Source: Pseudomonas fluorescens Q2-87 (GTDB lineage Bacteria > Pseudomonadota > Gammaproteobacteria > Pseudomonadales > Pseudomonadaceae). Taken from it: a DNA stretch of 64,000 bases. How positions within the stretch are numbered: position 1 is the stretch's first letter; each line of letters begins with the position of its first letter. The position numbers and the translations under genes were made by a program. Below the pieces are notes generated by a model, which searched no databases, was not told the DNA's origin, and saw only the letters and a list, made by a program, of their open reading frames with translations. The stretch lies in NCBI RefSeq assembly GCF_000281895.1, contig NZ_CM001558.1, positions 1,182,556 to 1,246,555 on the forward strand, written 5' to 3'. Shown here piece after piece: positions 16,830 through 26,408 of this stretch.

Positions 16830-16981
16830 AGGGGCATCAGGCGCGCCAGCCGCTGCGTCAATCGGGCCATTGCTTTGACGCCATTTTTCTGCTCCAGAAT
16901 TGAATGGTCATTTGTCCTACACGCCACTAAAGTGGCGTCTGGCCTGTAGCGTAGGACGCCTCCTGTCAGTTTATTTTTCCC

Positions 16982-18103
16982 ATGGTGAGTCAACGATTGA
17001 CCCATAACGCCATTCAACGTCTTTTGCTGAAACGCTTCGCTTTGGCGGCCGCGACTTACGCGCTGGCACTGGTGTTGTTGTGGCTGGCATTTTTCAGTGG
17101 TCATTACCTGGATTCGTTGCGCGGCGCGATCGTCGGCAGCGTGTTGGTGGTGTTGTGCCAGGCGGGGCTGTTCGCGTTGTTTATCACTGACCGCAACCTG
17201 CGGTTCGCCGACCCCAGCCTCACCGAAATCCAGGTGTTGATCGGCCTGGGCTGGCAGACCTGGATGATGGCCCACCTGGATCAGGCCCGGGGCGTGTTCC
17301 TGGTGTTCTATGTGCTGATCCTGCTGTTCGGTCTGTTTCATCTTTCGCGCCGGGCCTTCGTGCGTTGCGCGGCCCTGGTGTTTTTCAGCTTTACCGGCAT
17401 AACGCTCTGGGACGGTTACTTTTTCCGGCTTCCCGATCCCACCCTGGCCGGGTTGCAAGTGTGCGTGTTGTTCATGGTGCTGGTATGGCTGGTGTTCTAT
17501 GCCCGCTACGTCCAGACCTCCCGCCAGCGCATGCGCCAGCGGCGGTTTGCCTTGCAGGCACACCAGGACACCCTGCGCGGCATGATGCGCCAGCTCGAAG
17601 ACCTGGTGGCCACGGATGAGCTGACCGGGCTGTTCAATCGCCGACACTTCCTGCGCCTGGCTTCCCGCGAACTCAACACCCTCAGGCCTGGCGTCGCCCA
17701 TGGCCTGGCCTTGATCGACCTCGACCATTTCAAGCGCATCAACGACCTGTACGGCCACGCTGCCGGCGACCAGGTGCTCCAGGCGTTTGCCGCCGTCGCC
17801 ACGGCGTGCCTGCGCGAAGGCGACGTACTGGCGCGTTATGGCGGCGAAGAGTTCGTCATGCTGCTGCCCGCCTGTGACCCTTCGCGCCTGACGGCCTGCT
17901 GCGAGCGGTTGCGGCTGGCCTTTACCGAAGTCGAACTGATCGGCTTGCAGGTCGGCCCCCTCAGTCTGTCAGCGGGGTTGACCATGTTGGAGATGGGCGA
18001 CGACCTCGACAACGCCTTGCAGCGTGCCGACCAGGCGCTGTACCGGGCCAAGCGAGACGGGCGCAATCGTTGTGCCGCCGCCTGGGAGAATGTCGATGCC
18101 TGA
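16982..18103 (+). CDS. sadC: Membrane diguanylate cyclase (SadC-like)
   Basis: A 373-residue protein. The N-terminal ~190 residues carry five or six membrane helices with no recognisable sensor domain. The GGDEF domain (about 205-370) begins DELTGLFNRRHFL and has the intact active-site loop YGGEEFVMLL. An REGD inhibitory c-di-GMP site lies the standard five residues before it. It should make c-di-GMP at the inner membrane and be subject to product inhibition. The symbol rests on position between fumarase and the PA4331-like reductase, as for sadC of P. aeruginosa. No good ribosome-binding site precedes the ATG. Confidence 0.85.
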   Translation: MVSQRLTHNAIQRLLLKRFALAAATYALALVLLWLAFFSGHYLDSLRGAIVGSVLVVLCQAGLFALFITDRNLRFADPSLTEIQVLIGLGWQTWMMAHLDQARGVFLVFYVLILLFGLFHLSRRAFVRCAALVFFSFTGITLWDGYFFRLPDPTLAGLQVCVLFMVLVWLVFYARYVQTSRQRMRQRRFALQAHQDTLRGMMRQLEDLVATDELTGLFNRRHFLRLASRELNTLRPGVAHGLALIDLDHFKRINDLYGHAAGDQVLQAFAAVATACLREGDVLARYGGEEFVMLLPACDPSRLTACCERLRLAFTEVELIGLQVGPLSLSAGLTMLEMGDDLDNALQRADQALYRAKRDGRNRCAAAWENVDA

Positions 18104-19031
18104 ACTCACGGTCGCCGGTCGGCAATGGACGGTGGCGGCGGGCAGTAACCTGCTGGACGCGTTGAATCAGTCCGGTGTGCCGGTGCCCTACAGTTGCCGC
18201 GCGGGTAGCTGCCATGCGTGCCTGGTGCAATGCGTGGGCGGCGACGTGCGCGACAGCCGGCCCGACGCCTTGAGCCCGACGCAGCGCGACCAGGGCTGGC
18301 GGCTCGCTTGCCAATGCCAGGTGGTCGAGGATGTGCAGATCCACACCTTCGACCCGCAACGCGACGGCCAGGCCGCCGAGGTGACGGCTGTGGATTGGTT
18401 GGGCGCCGAGGTGCTGCGCCTGCGCGTCGTCCCGCAGCGGTCGCTGCGTTATCGGGCCGGCCAACACTTGGTGTTGTGGGCTGACGGTGTCGCCCGGCCG
18501 TACTCCCTGGCGAGCCTGCCCGAGGAGGATCGTTTCCTGGAATTTCACCTCGATTGCCGCGAGCCCGGCCAATTCGTCAACGTGGCTCGACAGCTGAAGA
18601 TTGGCGATCCGATCCGCCTTGGCGAACTGCGCGGCGGTGCCCTGCATTACGACCCTGACTGGCGCGAGAAGCCGCTGTGGCTGCTCGCCGCCGGCACCGG
18701 CCTGGCGCCGCTGTTCGGTCTGCTGCGCGAAGCCCTGCGTCAACATCACCAAGGCGCGATACGTCTTATTCATGTGGCCCATGATGCGCCGGGGCATTAC
18801 CTGGCCAAACCCCTGGAGGCGCTGGCGGCCAAGCATGAAAATCTCACCGTCGAGCTGCTGACCACGGCCGAGGCGCCGCCTGCGTTGGCGCAACTGCGGC
18901 TTGTTTCCCGACAAACCCAAGCCTTACTCTGCGGCCATCCCGACCGGGTCGAGGCCTTTGCCAAACGTTTGTACCTGGCCGGCTTGCCGCGCAATCAACT
19001 GCTGGCCGACGTCTTCCTGCCCCGTGGTTGA
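18096..19031 (+). CDS. 2Fe-2S ferredoxin / FAD-NAD(P)H reductase
   Basis: A 311-residue electron-transfer flavoprotein. Residues 1-85 form a plant-type 2Fe-2S domain with Cys in YSCRAGSCHACLVQC plus a later Cys in LACQCQ. The FAD domain follows (RPYSLASLPEEDRFLEFHLD), then the NAD(P)H domain (LLAAGTGLAPLFGLLREAL). The ATG at 18096 overlaps the cyclase gene by 8 bp, with GGGAGAA just upstream. It resembles the reductases of multicomponent oxygenases, but no oxygenase is encoded nearby, so the electron acceptor is unknown. Confidence 0.88.
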   Translation: MPELTVAGRQWTVAAGSNLLDALNQSGVPVPYSCRAGSCHACLVQCVGGDVRDSRPDALSPTQRDQGWRLACQCQVVEDVQIHTFDPQRDGQAAEVTAVDWLGAEVLRLRVVPQRSLRYRAGQHLVLWADGVARPYSLASLPEEDRFLEFHLDCREPGQFVNVARQLKIGDPIRLGELRGGALHYDPDWREKPLWLLAAGTGLAPLFGLLREALRQHHQGAIRLIHVAHDAPGHYLAKPLEALAAKHENLTVELLTTAEAPPALAQLRLVSRQTQALLCGHPDRVEAFAKRLYLAGLPRNQLLADVFLPRG

Positions 19032-19059
19032 GCGCTGATTTCCAGACGCGAGACCGACC

Positions 19060-19809
19060 ATGACTGAAACCCTGTTGCTCGAACGCGAACGCGGCCTGCT
19101 GACCCTGCGCTTGAACCGCGCGCACAAGAAAAACGCCCTGACTCGGGACATGTACAGTCAATTGGCGCAGGCCCTGGCGATGGCCGATGCGGACCCGCAG
19201 ATTCGCGCGGTGCTGCTCACCGGTTCCAGCGATTGCTTCACCGCCGGCAACGACATCGTCGACTTCCTCGAACAGCCGCCCAACGACCTCGACAACCCGG
19301 TGTTCCACTTCATGCTTGCGTTGCTCGATTGCAGCAAACCGGTGATCGCCGCCGTGGCCGGGCCGGCGGTGGGCATCGGCACCACGTTGTTGCTGCACTG
19401 CGACTTGGTCTACGTCAGCCGCGATGCGCGACTGCGCGTGCCGTTCGTCAACCTGGGGTTATGCCCGGAGTTCGGCTCCAGCCTGATCCTGCCACGCCTG
19501 CTCGGCCAGGCCAGGGCTGCGCAATTGTTGCTGCTGGGCGAGGGTTTCAGCGGTGAGCAGGCGGCAGCTTGGGGCATCGCCACCGAAGCGCTGGACAGCG
19601 GCGATGCCGCATTCGCCCGGGCACGGGACGCTGCGCTGCGTTTCGAGTCATTGCCACCTGAAGCGGTGCGCATCAGCAAGCAACTGATGAAAGCGCCGGA
19701 CCGGGAACACCTGCGCAAGGTAATCGAAGAAGAGGGCACGCTGTTCACCCAACGCCTGCGCTCGCCCGAGGCGCTGGCGGCGTTGTCGGGGTTTATCAAC
19801 AGGCATTGA
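19060..19809 (+). CDS. Enoyl-CoA hydratase/isomerase family protein
   Basis: A 249-residue crotonase-fold protein. The oxyanion-hole segments are SDCFTAGNDIVDF and GPAVGIGTTLLLHCD. A Glu in LGLCPEFGSSLILPRLLG occupies the usual catalytic helix. It follows the reductase gene by 28 bp and is probably co-transcribed. Members hydrate or isomerise enoyl-CoAs in fatty-acid or aromatic breakdown; the precise substrate cannot be told. Confidence 0.88.
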   Translation: MTETLLLERERGLLTLRLNRAHKKNALTRDMYSQLAQALAMADADPQIRAVLLTGSSDCFTAGNDIVDFLEQPPNDLDNPVFHFMLALLDCSKPVIAAVAGPAVGIGTTLLLHCDLVYVSRDARLRVPFVNLGLCPEFGSSLILPRLLGQARAAQLLLLGEGFSGEQAAAWGIATEALDSGDAAFARARDAALRFESLPPEAVRISKQLMKAPDREHLRKVIEEEGTLFTQRLRSPEALAALSGFINRH

Positions 19810-19831
19810 ATTTGTAGCGCCTGGCCAGGCC

Positions 19832-19926
19832 CCTTCGCGGGCAAGCTCGCTCCCACATTGGTTTTGCGTTGAACCGCTTTTTGTTAACGACGCAGATCCC
19901 CTGTGGGAGCGAGCTTGCTCGCGAAG
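19832..19926. repeat. Inverted REP pair (family I)
   Basis: CTTCGCGGGCAAGCTCGCTC and GGGAGCGAGCTTGCTCGCGA face each other across ~55 bp between the convergent crotonase and pyruvate kinase genes. Confidence 0.9.
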
Positions 19927-19963
19927 GCGGTAGATCAGGCAGCACATTCTTCAGAAGGCAAAA

Positions 19964-20000
19964 ACCAAAAAGCCCCGCCATTCACATGGCGGGGCTTTTG
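19964..20000. terminator. Bidirectional intrinsic terminator
   Basis: AGCCCCGCCA (19971-19980) pairs with TGGCGGGGCT (19987-19996), with A-rich sequence before and T-rich sequence after. It serves the pyruvate kinase gene on the minus strand and can also end rightward transcripts. Confidence 0.88.
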
Positions 20001-20018
20001 TTTTCAGCAAGCGCTCAC

Positions 20019-21470
20019 TCAGACCATCGGGTCGCCAACGTGCAGGATCTTCATCCCGTTGGTGCCGCCGATGGTGTGGTAGCTGTCGCCCTTGGTCAGG
20101 ATGACCCAGTCGCCGGTTTGCACCACGCCGCGCTTGACCAGTTCGTCCACTGCCGCCTGGCTGACTTCGCCCGGTTGCAGGGCGGCCGGGTCGAACGGCA
20201 CGGTGTAGACGCCACGGAACATGGCGGCACGGGCCTGGGTTTCGCGGTGCGGGGAGAACGCGTAGATCGGCACCGAGGAACGGATGCGCGACATGATCAG
20301 CGGCGTGTAGCCACTTTCGGTCAGGGCGATGATCGCCTTCACGCCCGGGAAGTGGTTGGCGGTGTACATGGTCGCCAGCGCGATGCTCTCGTCGCAGCGC
20401 TCGAAGGTCTTGCCGATGCGGTGGCTGGAGGTCTTGCCGGTGGGGTGCTTCTCGGCGCCCAGGCAGATTCGCGCCATGGCCTGCACCGCTTCGAGCGGGT
20501 AGAGGCCGGCGGCGCTTTCGGCCGAGAGCATCACGGCGTCGGTGTAGTCGAGCACGGCGTTGGCTACGTCGGACACTTCGGCGCGGGTCGGCATCGGGTT
20601 CTGGATCATCGACTCCATCATCTGGGTCGCCACGATCACCGCTTTGTTGTGGCGGCGTGCGTGCAGGATGATCTTCTTCTGGATGCCCACCAGCTCGGCG
20701 TCGCCGATTTCCACGCCCAGGTCGCCACGGGCAACCATCACGGCGTCGGAAGCCTTGATCAGGCCGTCGAGAGTTTCGTCATCGGCCACGGCTTCGGCGC
20801 GTTCGATCTTGGCCACCAGCCAAGCGGTACCGCCGGCTTCGTCGCGCAGCTGACGAGCGTATTCCATGTCAGCGGCGTCGCGCGGGAAGGACACGGCCAG
20901 GTAGTCGACTTCCATTTCCGCGGCTAGCTTGATGTCGGCCTTGTCTTTTTCAGTCAGGGCCGGTGCCGTCAGGCCACCGCCGCGACGGTTGATGCCTTTG
21001 TGGTCCGACAGTGGGCCGCCGATGGTCACGGTGCAGTTCAGTTCGGTGGCAGTGGCGGTGTCGACGCGCATCACCACGCGGCCGTCGTCGAGCAGCAGCT
21101 CGTCACCCACGCCGCAATCCTTGACCAGGTCCGGGTAGTCGATACCCACCACCTGCTGGTTGCCTTCGGTCAGCGGATGGCTGGTGGAGAAGGTGAATTT
21201 GTCACCGATCTTCAGCTCGATGCGCTTGTTGGCGAATTTGGCGATACGAATCTTGGGGCCTTGCAGGTCACCCAGCAGGGCAACGAAGCGGCCGTGCTTG
21301 GCGGCGAGGTCGCGCACCAGCTTGGCACGAGCCTTGTGCTCTTCGGGGGTGCCGTGGGAAAAGTTCAGGCGGGCAACGTCCAGGCCAGCCAGAATCAGCT
21401 GTTCGAGAACTTCCGGCGAATTACTGGCCGGGCCAAGGGTAGCGACGATTTTGGTACGACGGACGGACAT
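20019..21470 (-). CDS. pyk: Pyruvate kinase
   Basis: A 483-residue enzyme converting phosphoenolpyruvate and ADP to pyruvate and ATP. Family motifs are RRTKIVATLGPAS at the N-terminus, NFSHGTPEEH, LGDLQGPKIR, the catalytic-lysine/metal region AWLVAKIERAEAV and MVARGDLGVEIG, and TQMMESMIQNPMPTRAEV. The C-terminal allosteric domain is complete. In P. aeruginosa the gene next to this crotonase/reductase pair is pykA. The ATG at 21470 is well supported. Confidence 0.95.
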   Translation of the reverse strand: MSVRRTKIVATLGPASNSPEVLEQLILAGLDVARLNFSHGTPEEHKARAKLVRDLAAKHGRFVALLGDLQGPKIRIAKFANKRIELKIGDKFTFSTSHPLTEGNQQVVGIDYPDLVKDCGVGDELLLDDGRVVMRVDTATATELNCTVTIGGPLSDHKGINRRGGGLTAPALTEKDKADIKLAAEMEVDYLAVSFPRDAADMEYARQLRDEAGGTAWLVAKIERAEAVADDETLDGLIKASDAVMVARGDLGVEIGDAELVGIQKKIILHARRHNKAVIVATQMMESMIQNPMPTRAEVSDVANAVLDYTDAVMLSAESAAGLYPLEAVQAMARICLGAEKHPTGKTSSHRIGKTFERCDESIALATMYTANHFPGVKAIIALTESGYTPLIMSRIRSSVPIYAFSPHRETQARAAMFRGVYTVPFDPAALQPGEVSQAAVDELVKRGVVQTGDWVILTKGDSYHTIGGTNGMKILHVGDPMV

Positions 21471-21617
21471 GCAAGACTCCTCAAGTTCAAGCGCCAGCGA
21501 AGGCTACTATGCTCTTTGGGTGTAGTCATTGTTCATATGCACTACTTTTTCGTTTGTTTTTCGAAATGAACATTCTTGAAAATTTTCACGCCTCTTTAAA
21601 GCTTGCCAAAGGTAGTT

Positions 21618-21747
21618 GTGGCGAGGGAGCTTGCTCCCGCTGGGTTGCGAAGCGACCCCAAACACGTCGGACGCGGGCTGCCTGATACACCGAGGGGCCG
21701 GTTTCAGGGCCGCTGCGCGCCCCAGCGGGAGCAAGCTCCCTCGCCAC
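21618..21747. repeat. Family II REP pair
   Basis: GTGGCGAGGGAGCTTGCTCC at 21618 and its complement ending at 21747 enclose a GC-rich spacer. This is the main content of the 355-bp gap between the divergent pyruvate kinase and lipoprotein genes. Confidence 0.88.
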
Positions 21748-21825
21748 GGGATTGGCGCTTGCAGCTTCAGGCTGAAGATTTTCCCACCCAGGCCGATACA
21801 GGGCTCAAGACAGGAGAACCTCCCC

Positions 21826-22200
21826 ATGCGATTCGTGCTTTTTGTTGCCCTGGCCCTGAGCATCACGGGCTGCACCCGTTGGTCGATGAACCACCACATG
21901 AACCTGGCCTACAAGGCCTATGACCGCGGCAATTGCGAGCAGGTCATGCTCGAACTGTCCCAGGTCGACCGCGCCAGCCGTGCCCGCCGCTACATGCAGC
22001 CGGAAGTCTCGATGCTGCGTGGCCAATGCCTGGAGCGGCAGAAGCTGTTTGTCGATGCTGCGCAGACCTACCAGTTCATCATCATGCAGTACCCTAACAG
22101 CGAATACGCCTTCCGCGCCCGCGCCCGTCTCGAAACCTTGCAGAGCCTGGGCCATTATCCGACCCGCAGCGCCTCGGCGGTCCGCCCGACAGCTTCCTGA
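21826..22200 (+). CDS. Small TPR-like lipoprotein
   Basis: A 124-residue protein with a lipoprotein signal: MRFVLFVALALSITGC has the lipobox ITGC with Cys16. The mature part resembles a pair of tetratricopeptide helices (YKAYDRGNCEQVMLELSQVD, then FVDAAQTYQFIIMQYPNSEY with the A/Y pattern of TPRs). It would sit in the outer or inner membrane as an adaptor. AGGAGAA lies ~10 bp before the ATG. The function is unknown. Confidence 0.85.
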   Translation: MRFVLFVALALSITGCTRWSMNHHMNLAYKAYDRGNCEQVMLELSQVDRASRARRYMQPEVSMLRGQCLERQKLFVDAAQTYQFIIMQYPNSEYAFRARARLETLQSLGHYPTRSASAVRPTAS

Positions 22201-22468
22201 CCTGGTTTTAAGATTGCGGCTGGGTACCGCTGCGCCTGTTCCATGGGCTGGATGAAAGGTTCGTGTCGGCACTGGCTCCCCACCAACCTTGAGCTATATT
22301 GTACAAGTCGTATTAGAGCTTAACCTCTAAATTTAAGAGGCACCTGTGACCGGCGGCAACAGGGCTGAGACGCGTATGAGCGTCTGGCACCGGGATCGGG
22401 GAGAGCGGGCTGATGTGTGCTCGTTCCGAAGTGTTCGGTTGCCCTTGTTCGGGCTCGTTCAAAAAGCG

Positions 22469-22837
22469 ATGCAAGACATGTACAAAAAACGGAAAATCGA
22501 GCGGCAGCAGTTGCCGTATTTCCTCAAGGTATTCAATGGTGTGAACGGTAGGCCTATCGGTTTCCTGGGCAACGTTTCCGAAGATGGCTTGATGCTGATC
22601 AGCCATTTGCCCTTGATGGTGGGGGCAGATTTTGATCTGCAACTTAAAATCCCGGCCGACGAAGGGCCGCAGCAGAACATCGTGCTCAGGGCCAATTGCC
22701 TGTGGTGCCGCGAAGACGTAACGCCACAGCATTTCGACGCCGGTTTCAGCCTGCAGTGGGCACCGCCTGAGTACGGGCAGTTGATCAGCGCGTTGCAGCA
22801 ATATTTCAGTTTTCATCCGTTGCCGGAATCGGCCTGA
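22469..22837 (+). CDS. PilZ-domain protein
   Basis: A 122-residue single PilZ-like domain starting MQDMYKKRKIERQQLPYFLK. It shows the RxxxR-type basic start (KKRKIERQQLPY) and NGRPIGFLGNVSEDGLMLIS, an atypical form of the D/N-x-S-x-x-G c-di-GMP motif (N-V-S-E-D-G). It corresponds in position to PA4324, listed as a PilZ protein in P. aeruginosa. The start at 22469 is chosen because upstream in-frame codons are unrelated. The leader (22325-22341) has CCTCT and AGAGG that could form a small hairpin. Confidence 0.82.
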   Translation: MQDMYKKRKIERQQLPYFLKVFNGVNGRPIGFLGNVSEDGLMLISHLPLMVGADFDLQLKIPADEGPQQNIVLRANCLWCREDVTPQHFDAGFSLQWAPPEYGQLISALQQYFSFHPLPESA

Positions 22838-22875
22838 TAGCTGGCCTGACTCTCGTGGGTATACCTCACTTCAAC

Positions 22876-22966
22876 TGTGGGAGCGGGCTTGCTCGCGAAG
22901 GCGGAGGTTCAGCTTGCATCGACGCTGAATGTACCGCCGCTTTCGCGAGCAAGCCCGCTCCCACAG
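22876..22966. repeat. Inverted REP pair (family I)
   Basis: TGTGGGAGCGGGCTTGCTCG and CGAGCAAGCCCGCTCCCACA bound a ~40-bp spacer between the convergent PilZ and DUF6124 genes. Confidence 0.92.
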
Positions 22967-23006
22967 GTTCTCCATGCATCCTGTACTTCTATGGGGCGTT
23001 CGATCT

Positions 23007-23375
23007 TCAGCGCTGAACCTTCGCCTCGTTATCCAGCATCTTCTCCAGCAACAACACGCCCATCTCGCCCATCTGATGAATCGCCAGGGCCAGGTTGCGC
23101 GGGGCGCCTTCCAGGTCTTCCGATAAATCCAAGATCAACGTACTCACCGAGCAGAAGGTTTCGTAGGTGTGGGCGAGCATGCCTTCGGGATCGGCGTCGG
23201 GGGCGACGATGAAGTAATCCACTTGCTTGGCGGTTTTCTGCTCGGGCTGGCCGTTGTTGGGCTTGAGGTAATAATCCAGGGCTCTTTGGGCGGCTTGGTC
23301 GAGCTTTTCGGGGTCGAGGGTTTCGTGGGGGGAGAGCGGGTCGGTATGGGGTGGATTGGGGGTTGGTTTGATCAT
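23007..23375 (-). CDS. DUF6124 family protein
   Basis: A 122-residue soluble protein of a family that I know only from Pseudomonas. The N-terminus is proline-rich (MIKPTPNPPHTDPLSPHETL), followed by LDQAAQRALDYYL and a helical core FIVAPDADPEGMLAHTYETF. No catalytic motif is visible and the function is unknown. The start codon at 23375 lies just after a sequence that can pair with the distal 5' leader, so expression may be controlled at the RNA level. Confidence 0.8.
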   Translation of the reverse strand: MIKPTPNPPHTDPLSPHETLDPEKLDQAAQRALDYYLKPNNGQPEQKTAKQVDYFIVAPDADPEGMLAHTYETFCSVSTLILDLSEDLEGAPRNLALAIHQMGEMGVLLLEKMLDNEAKVQR

Positions 23376-23377
23376 AT

Positions 23378-23590
23378 TCGTTTTTCCATGATTGGCGCTG
23401 CCACCCTGTTCGCGACTAAACGAGGGGTGGCGGCTGGACGCAGGTTAGTCGACCGGTGGAAAAACGAAGACCGGCGCGCCCGAGGGCGCCCTGCGCACAG
23501 CCACCATCAAGTGCGGGGATAGGGGAACCCGACTGGATGACGCTTGTGCATACCGTTCTTACCACCGGGCGACTAAACCCGATCGCTGGA
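23378..23590 (-). promoter_or_regulatory. Structured 5' leader of the DUF6124 gene
   Basis: In the minus-strand transcript TTCGTTTTTCCA (23468-23457) pairs perfectly with TGGAAAAACGAA (23389-23378), which ends 2 nt before the ATG. Inside this stem GCCACCC/GGGTGGC (23431-23425, 23406-23400) forms a hairpin with CGTTTAGTCGCG in the loop. A second GTCGACTAACC element (23443-23459) and a distal inverted copy (CCACCGGGCGACTAAACC at 23562-23579) extend the structure. No Shine-Dalgarno better than GGAAA is seen, and it lies in the stem. The rest of the 341-bp gap to 23717 shows nothing else. Confidence 0.55.
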
Positions 23591-23716
23591 TATCAGCGAT
23601 GCGAATCAAGTTACGGGGCAGGGCCAAGGCGCACAAGCCGGCGGATTCTGGCGGATCTGTAGTCCGTTACGCAAGGCGTTGTAGTCAGCCGGAGTTTGGC
23701 TTGCTCGCCGTAGGAC

Positions 23717-25048
23717 CTATGCGGTCCCCGCCTTTTTCCATGCAAGATATTGCGTCACCAATTGCGCCCCCAATTCACTCGGGCGTGAATCCAGGGCCGG
23801 GATGGCGTGGGCGCTCAATTGCTTGTGCAGCTCGGCCCGGGCGTTCAAGTAGTCCACCGTCCCGCAATAGGCCAAGGCTTCAGGCAAGGTTTGCACCGGC
23901 GTCTGGCGCAAGCGGTCGAGTGCCTCCTCCCGCAGGCTGGCGATCAACACGCGATGTTGCTGGCCGAGTCGTTTGACGGCCGCCAGCAGTTCCTCGTCGT
24001 CTTCGTCGCGCAGGTTGGTCACCAGCACCACCAGGGCCCGGCGTTTTTGCCGGGCCAGCAGTTGGGTCACGGCCGCCTGGTAATCGGCGGGGCGTTGGCT
24101 GCTGTCCAGGTCGTAGACGGCGTTGAGCAAGACCTTGAGCTGGTCGCTGCCCTTGACTGGCGCAAGGTAGCGGGTTTGCTCGCTGGCGAAGGTGCTCAGG
24201 CCCACGGCATCGCCCTGGCGCAGCGCGGTGTAGCTGAGCAACAGGCAAGCATTGAGGGCGTGGTCGAAATGCGACAGCTCGCCGTCCTGGCTGCGCATGC
24301 GCCGGCCGCAGTCGAGCATGAAAATGATCTGCTGGTCGCGCTCGTCTTCGTACTCCCGGGCGATCGGGGTGCGGTGGCGAGCGGTGGCCTTCCAGTCGAT
24401 CTGGCGCAGGCTGTCGCCTTCGCGAAATTCGCGCAGTTGATGGAATTCCTGACCCTGGCCGCGCCGTTGACGTTGGCGGATGCCGAGCTGGCTGAGCCAG
24501 TTATCCACAGCCAATAGCTGGCCGTCGTAGAGCCGGGCGAAATCCGGGTAGACGCGGGTGTGGTCGACCACATCCAGCAGGCGTTTGTCCGCCCACAGAC
24601 CGAATGGGCTCGGCAGGCTGGTTTCGCAGTGAGCGAAGGTGAAATGGCCGCGCTTGAGCGGGCGCAGGCGATAGCCGACCTGGCTGTGTTGGCCGGGTTG
24701 CAGCTCCACCGACAAGGGCAGGTTTTCGAAGTCCAGGCCTTGGGGGATATGGTCGAAAATCTCGATGGCCAGGGGTTGCGCGCATTCATGCTGGATGTGC
24801 AGGCGCACTTCGCTCCAACGCCCGAGCGCCAGGCTCCCGGGCATTTGCCGTTGCACCCGCGGCGAGGGCAAGCGCTTGAGGCGCACCGCGTCGAGCAGCG
24901 CCAGGGCCAGCAAGGCCAGCAGCAGGCCCCAATTGATCGACAGCAGCGCCGATGGCAGCGCCACGCCCAGTGCCCGCAGCGCGCCCAGCACGATGCTCAC
25001 CGCCAGCAAGACCGCGAGCCAGGTCAGCAACAGGCGTGAGGGTTTCAT
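23717..25048 (-). CDS. DUF58 / VWA-like membrane-associated protein
   Basis: A 443-residue protein with two N-terminal membrane helices (LLLTWLAVLLAVSIVLGAL and LLSINWGLLLALLALALLD). The DUF58 signature is GDSLRQIDWKATARHRTPIA, and a von-Willebrand-like region follows (IIFMLDCGRRMRS, then LVVLVTNLRDEDDEELL). DUF58 proteins work with MoxR AAA+ ATPases, whose gene lies upstream in the same direction. Role inferred: adaptor of a MoxR chaperone at the membrane. A family II REP pair separates the two genes. Confidence 0.9.
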   Translation of the reverse strand: MKPSRLLLTWLAVLLAVSIVLGALRALGVALPSALLSINWGLLLALLALALLDAVRLKRLPSPRVQRQMPGSLALGRWSEVRLHIQHECAQPLAIEIFDHIPQGLDFENLPLSVELQPGQHSQVGYRLRPLKRGHFTFAHCETSLPSPFGLWADKRLLDVVDHTRVYPDFARLYDGQLLAVDNWLSQLGIRQRQRRGQGQEFHQLREFREGDSLRQIDWKATARHRTPIAREYEDERDQQIIFMLDCGRRMRSQDGELSHFDHALNACLLLSYTALRQGDAVGLSTFASEQTRYLAPVKGSDQLKVLLNAVYDLDSSQRPADYQAAVTQLLARQKRRALVVLVTNLRDEDDEELLAAVKRLGQQHRVLIASLREEALDRLRQTPVQTLPEALAYCGTVDYLNARAELHKQLSAHAIPALDSRPSELGAQLVTQYLAWKKAGTA

Positions 25049-25111
25049 GGCTGAATTCCTTCGCAGAGGCCGTCTGCCTCGGCAAGGGCATCTGCGGCTG
25101 TGAGATTCCCC

Positions 25112-25218
25112 GTGGCGAGGGAGCTTGCTCCCGCTGGACGCGCAGCGTCCCCTTGCGGTGTGTCAGGCAAAACCAGGGGGCCGCTTCGCAGCCCAGCGGG
25201 AGCAAGCTCCCTCGCCAC
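25112..25218. repeat. Family II REP pair within the moxR-DUF58 operon
   Basis: GTGGCGAGGGAGCTTGCTCC at 25112 and its complement ending at 25218 occupy the gap between two co-directional genes. Folding in the mRNA could reduce or segment expression of the downstream DUF58 gene. Confidence 0.88.
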
Positions 25219-25286
25219 GGGGGAATGTGTTGCTTGATGCGGCTTAATTGCCACGGCCGGCCCCCTCGGGCTCATGATGTGGGCAT

Positions 25287-26294
<1,008 letters not shown>

Positions 26295-26408
26295 TTCTGG
26301 CGTTCTCCTAACGGTTCAATCCTATGACTAGCGACATGCTGCGGTTACATGATCCAACTCTTTCATGCTTGGAGTGCCGGGTGGTGACAACTGAGTCCCT
26401 GGCACACC

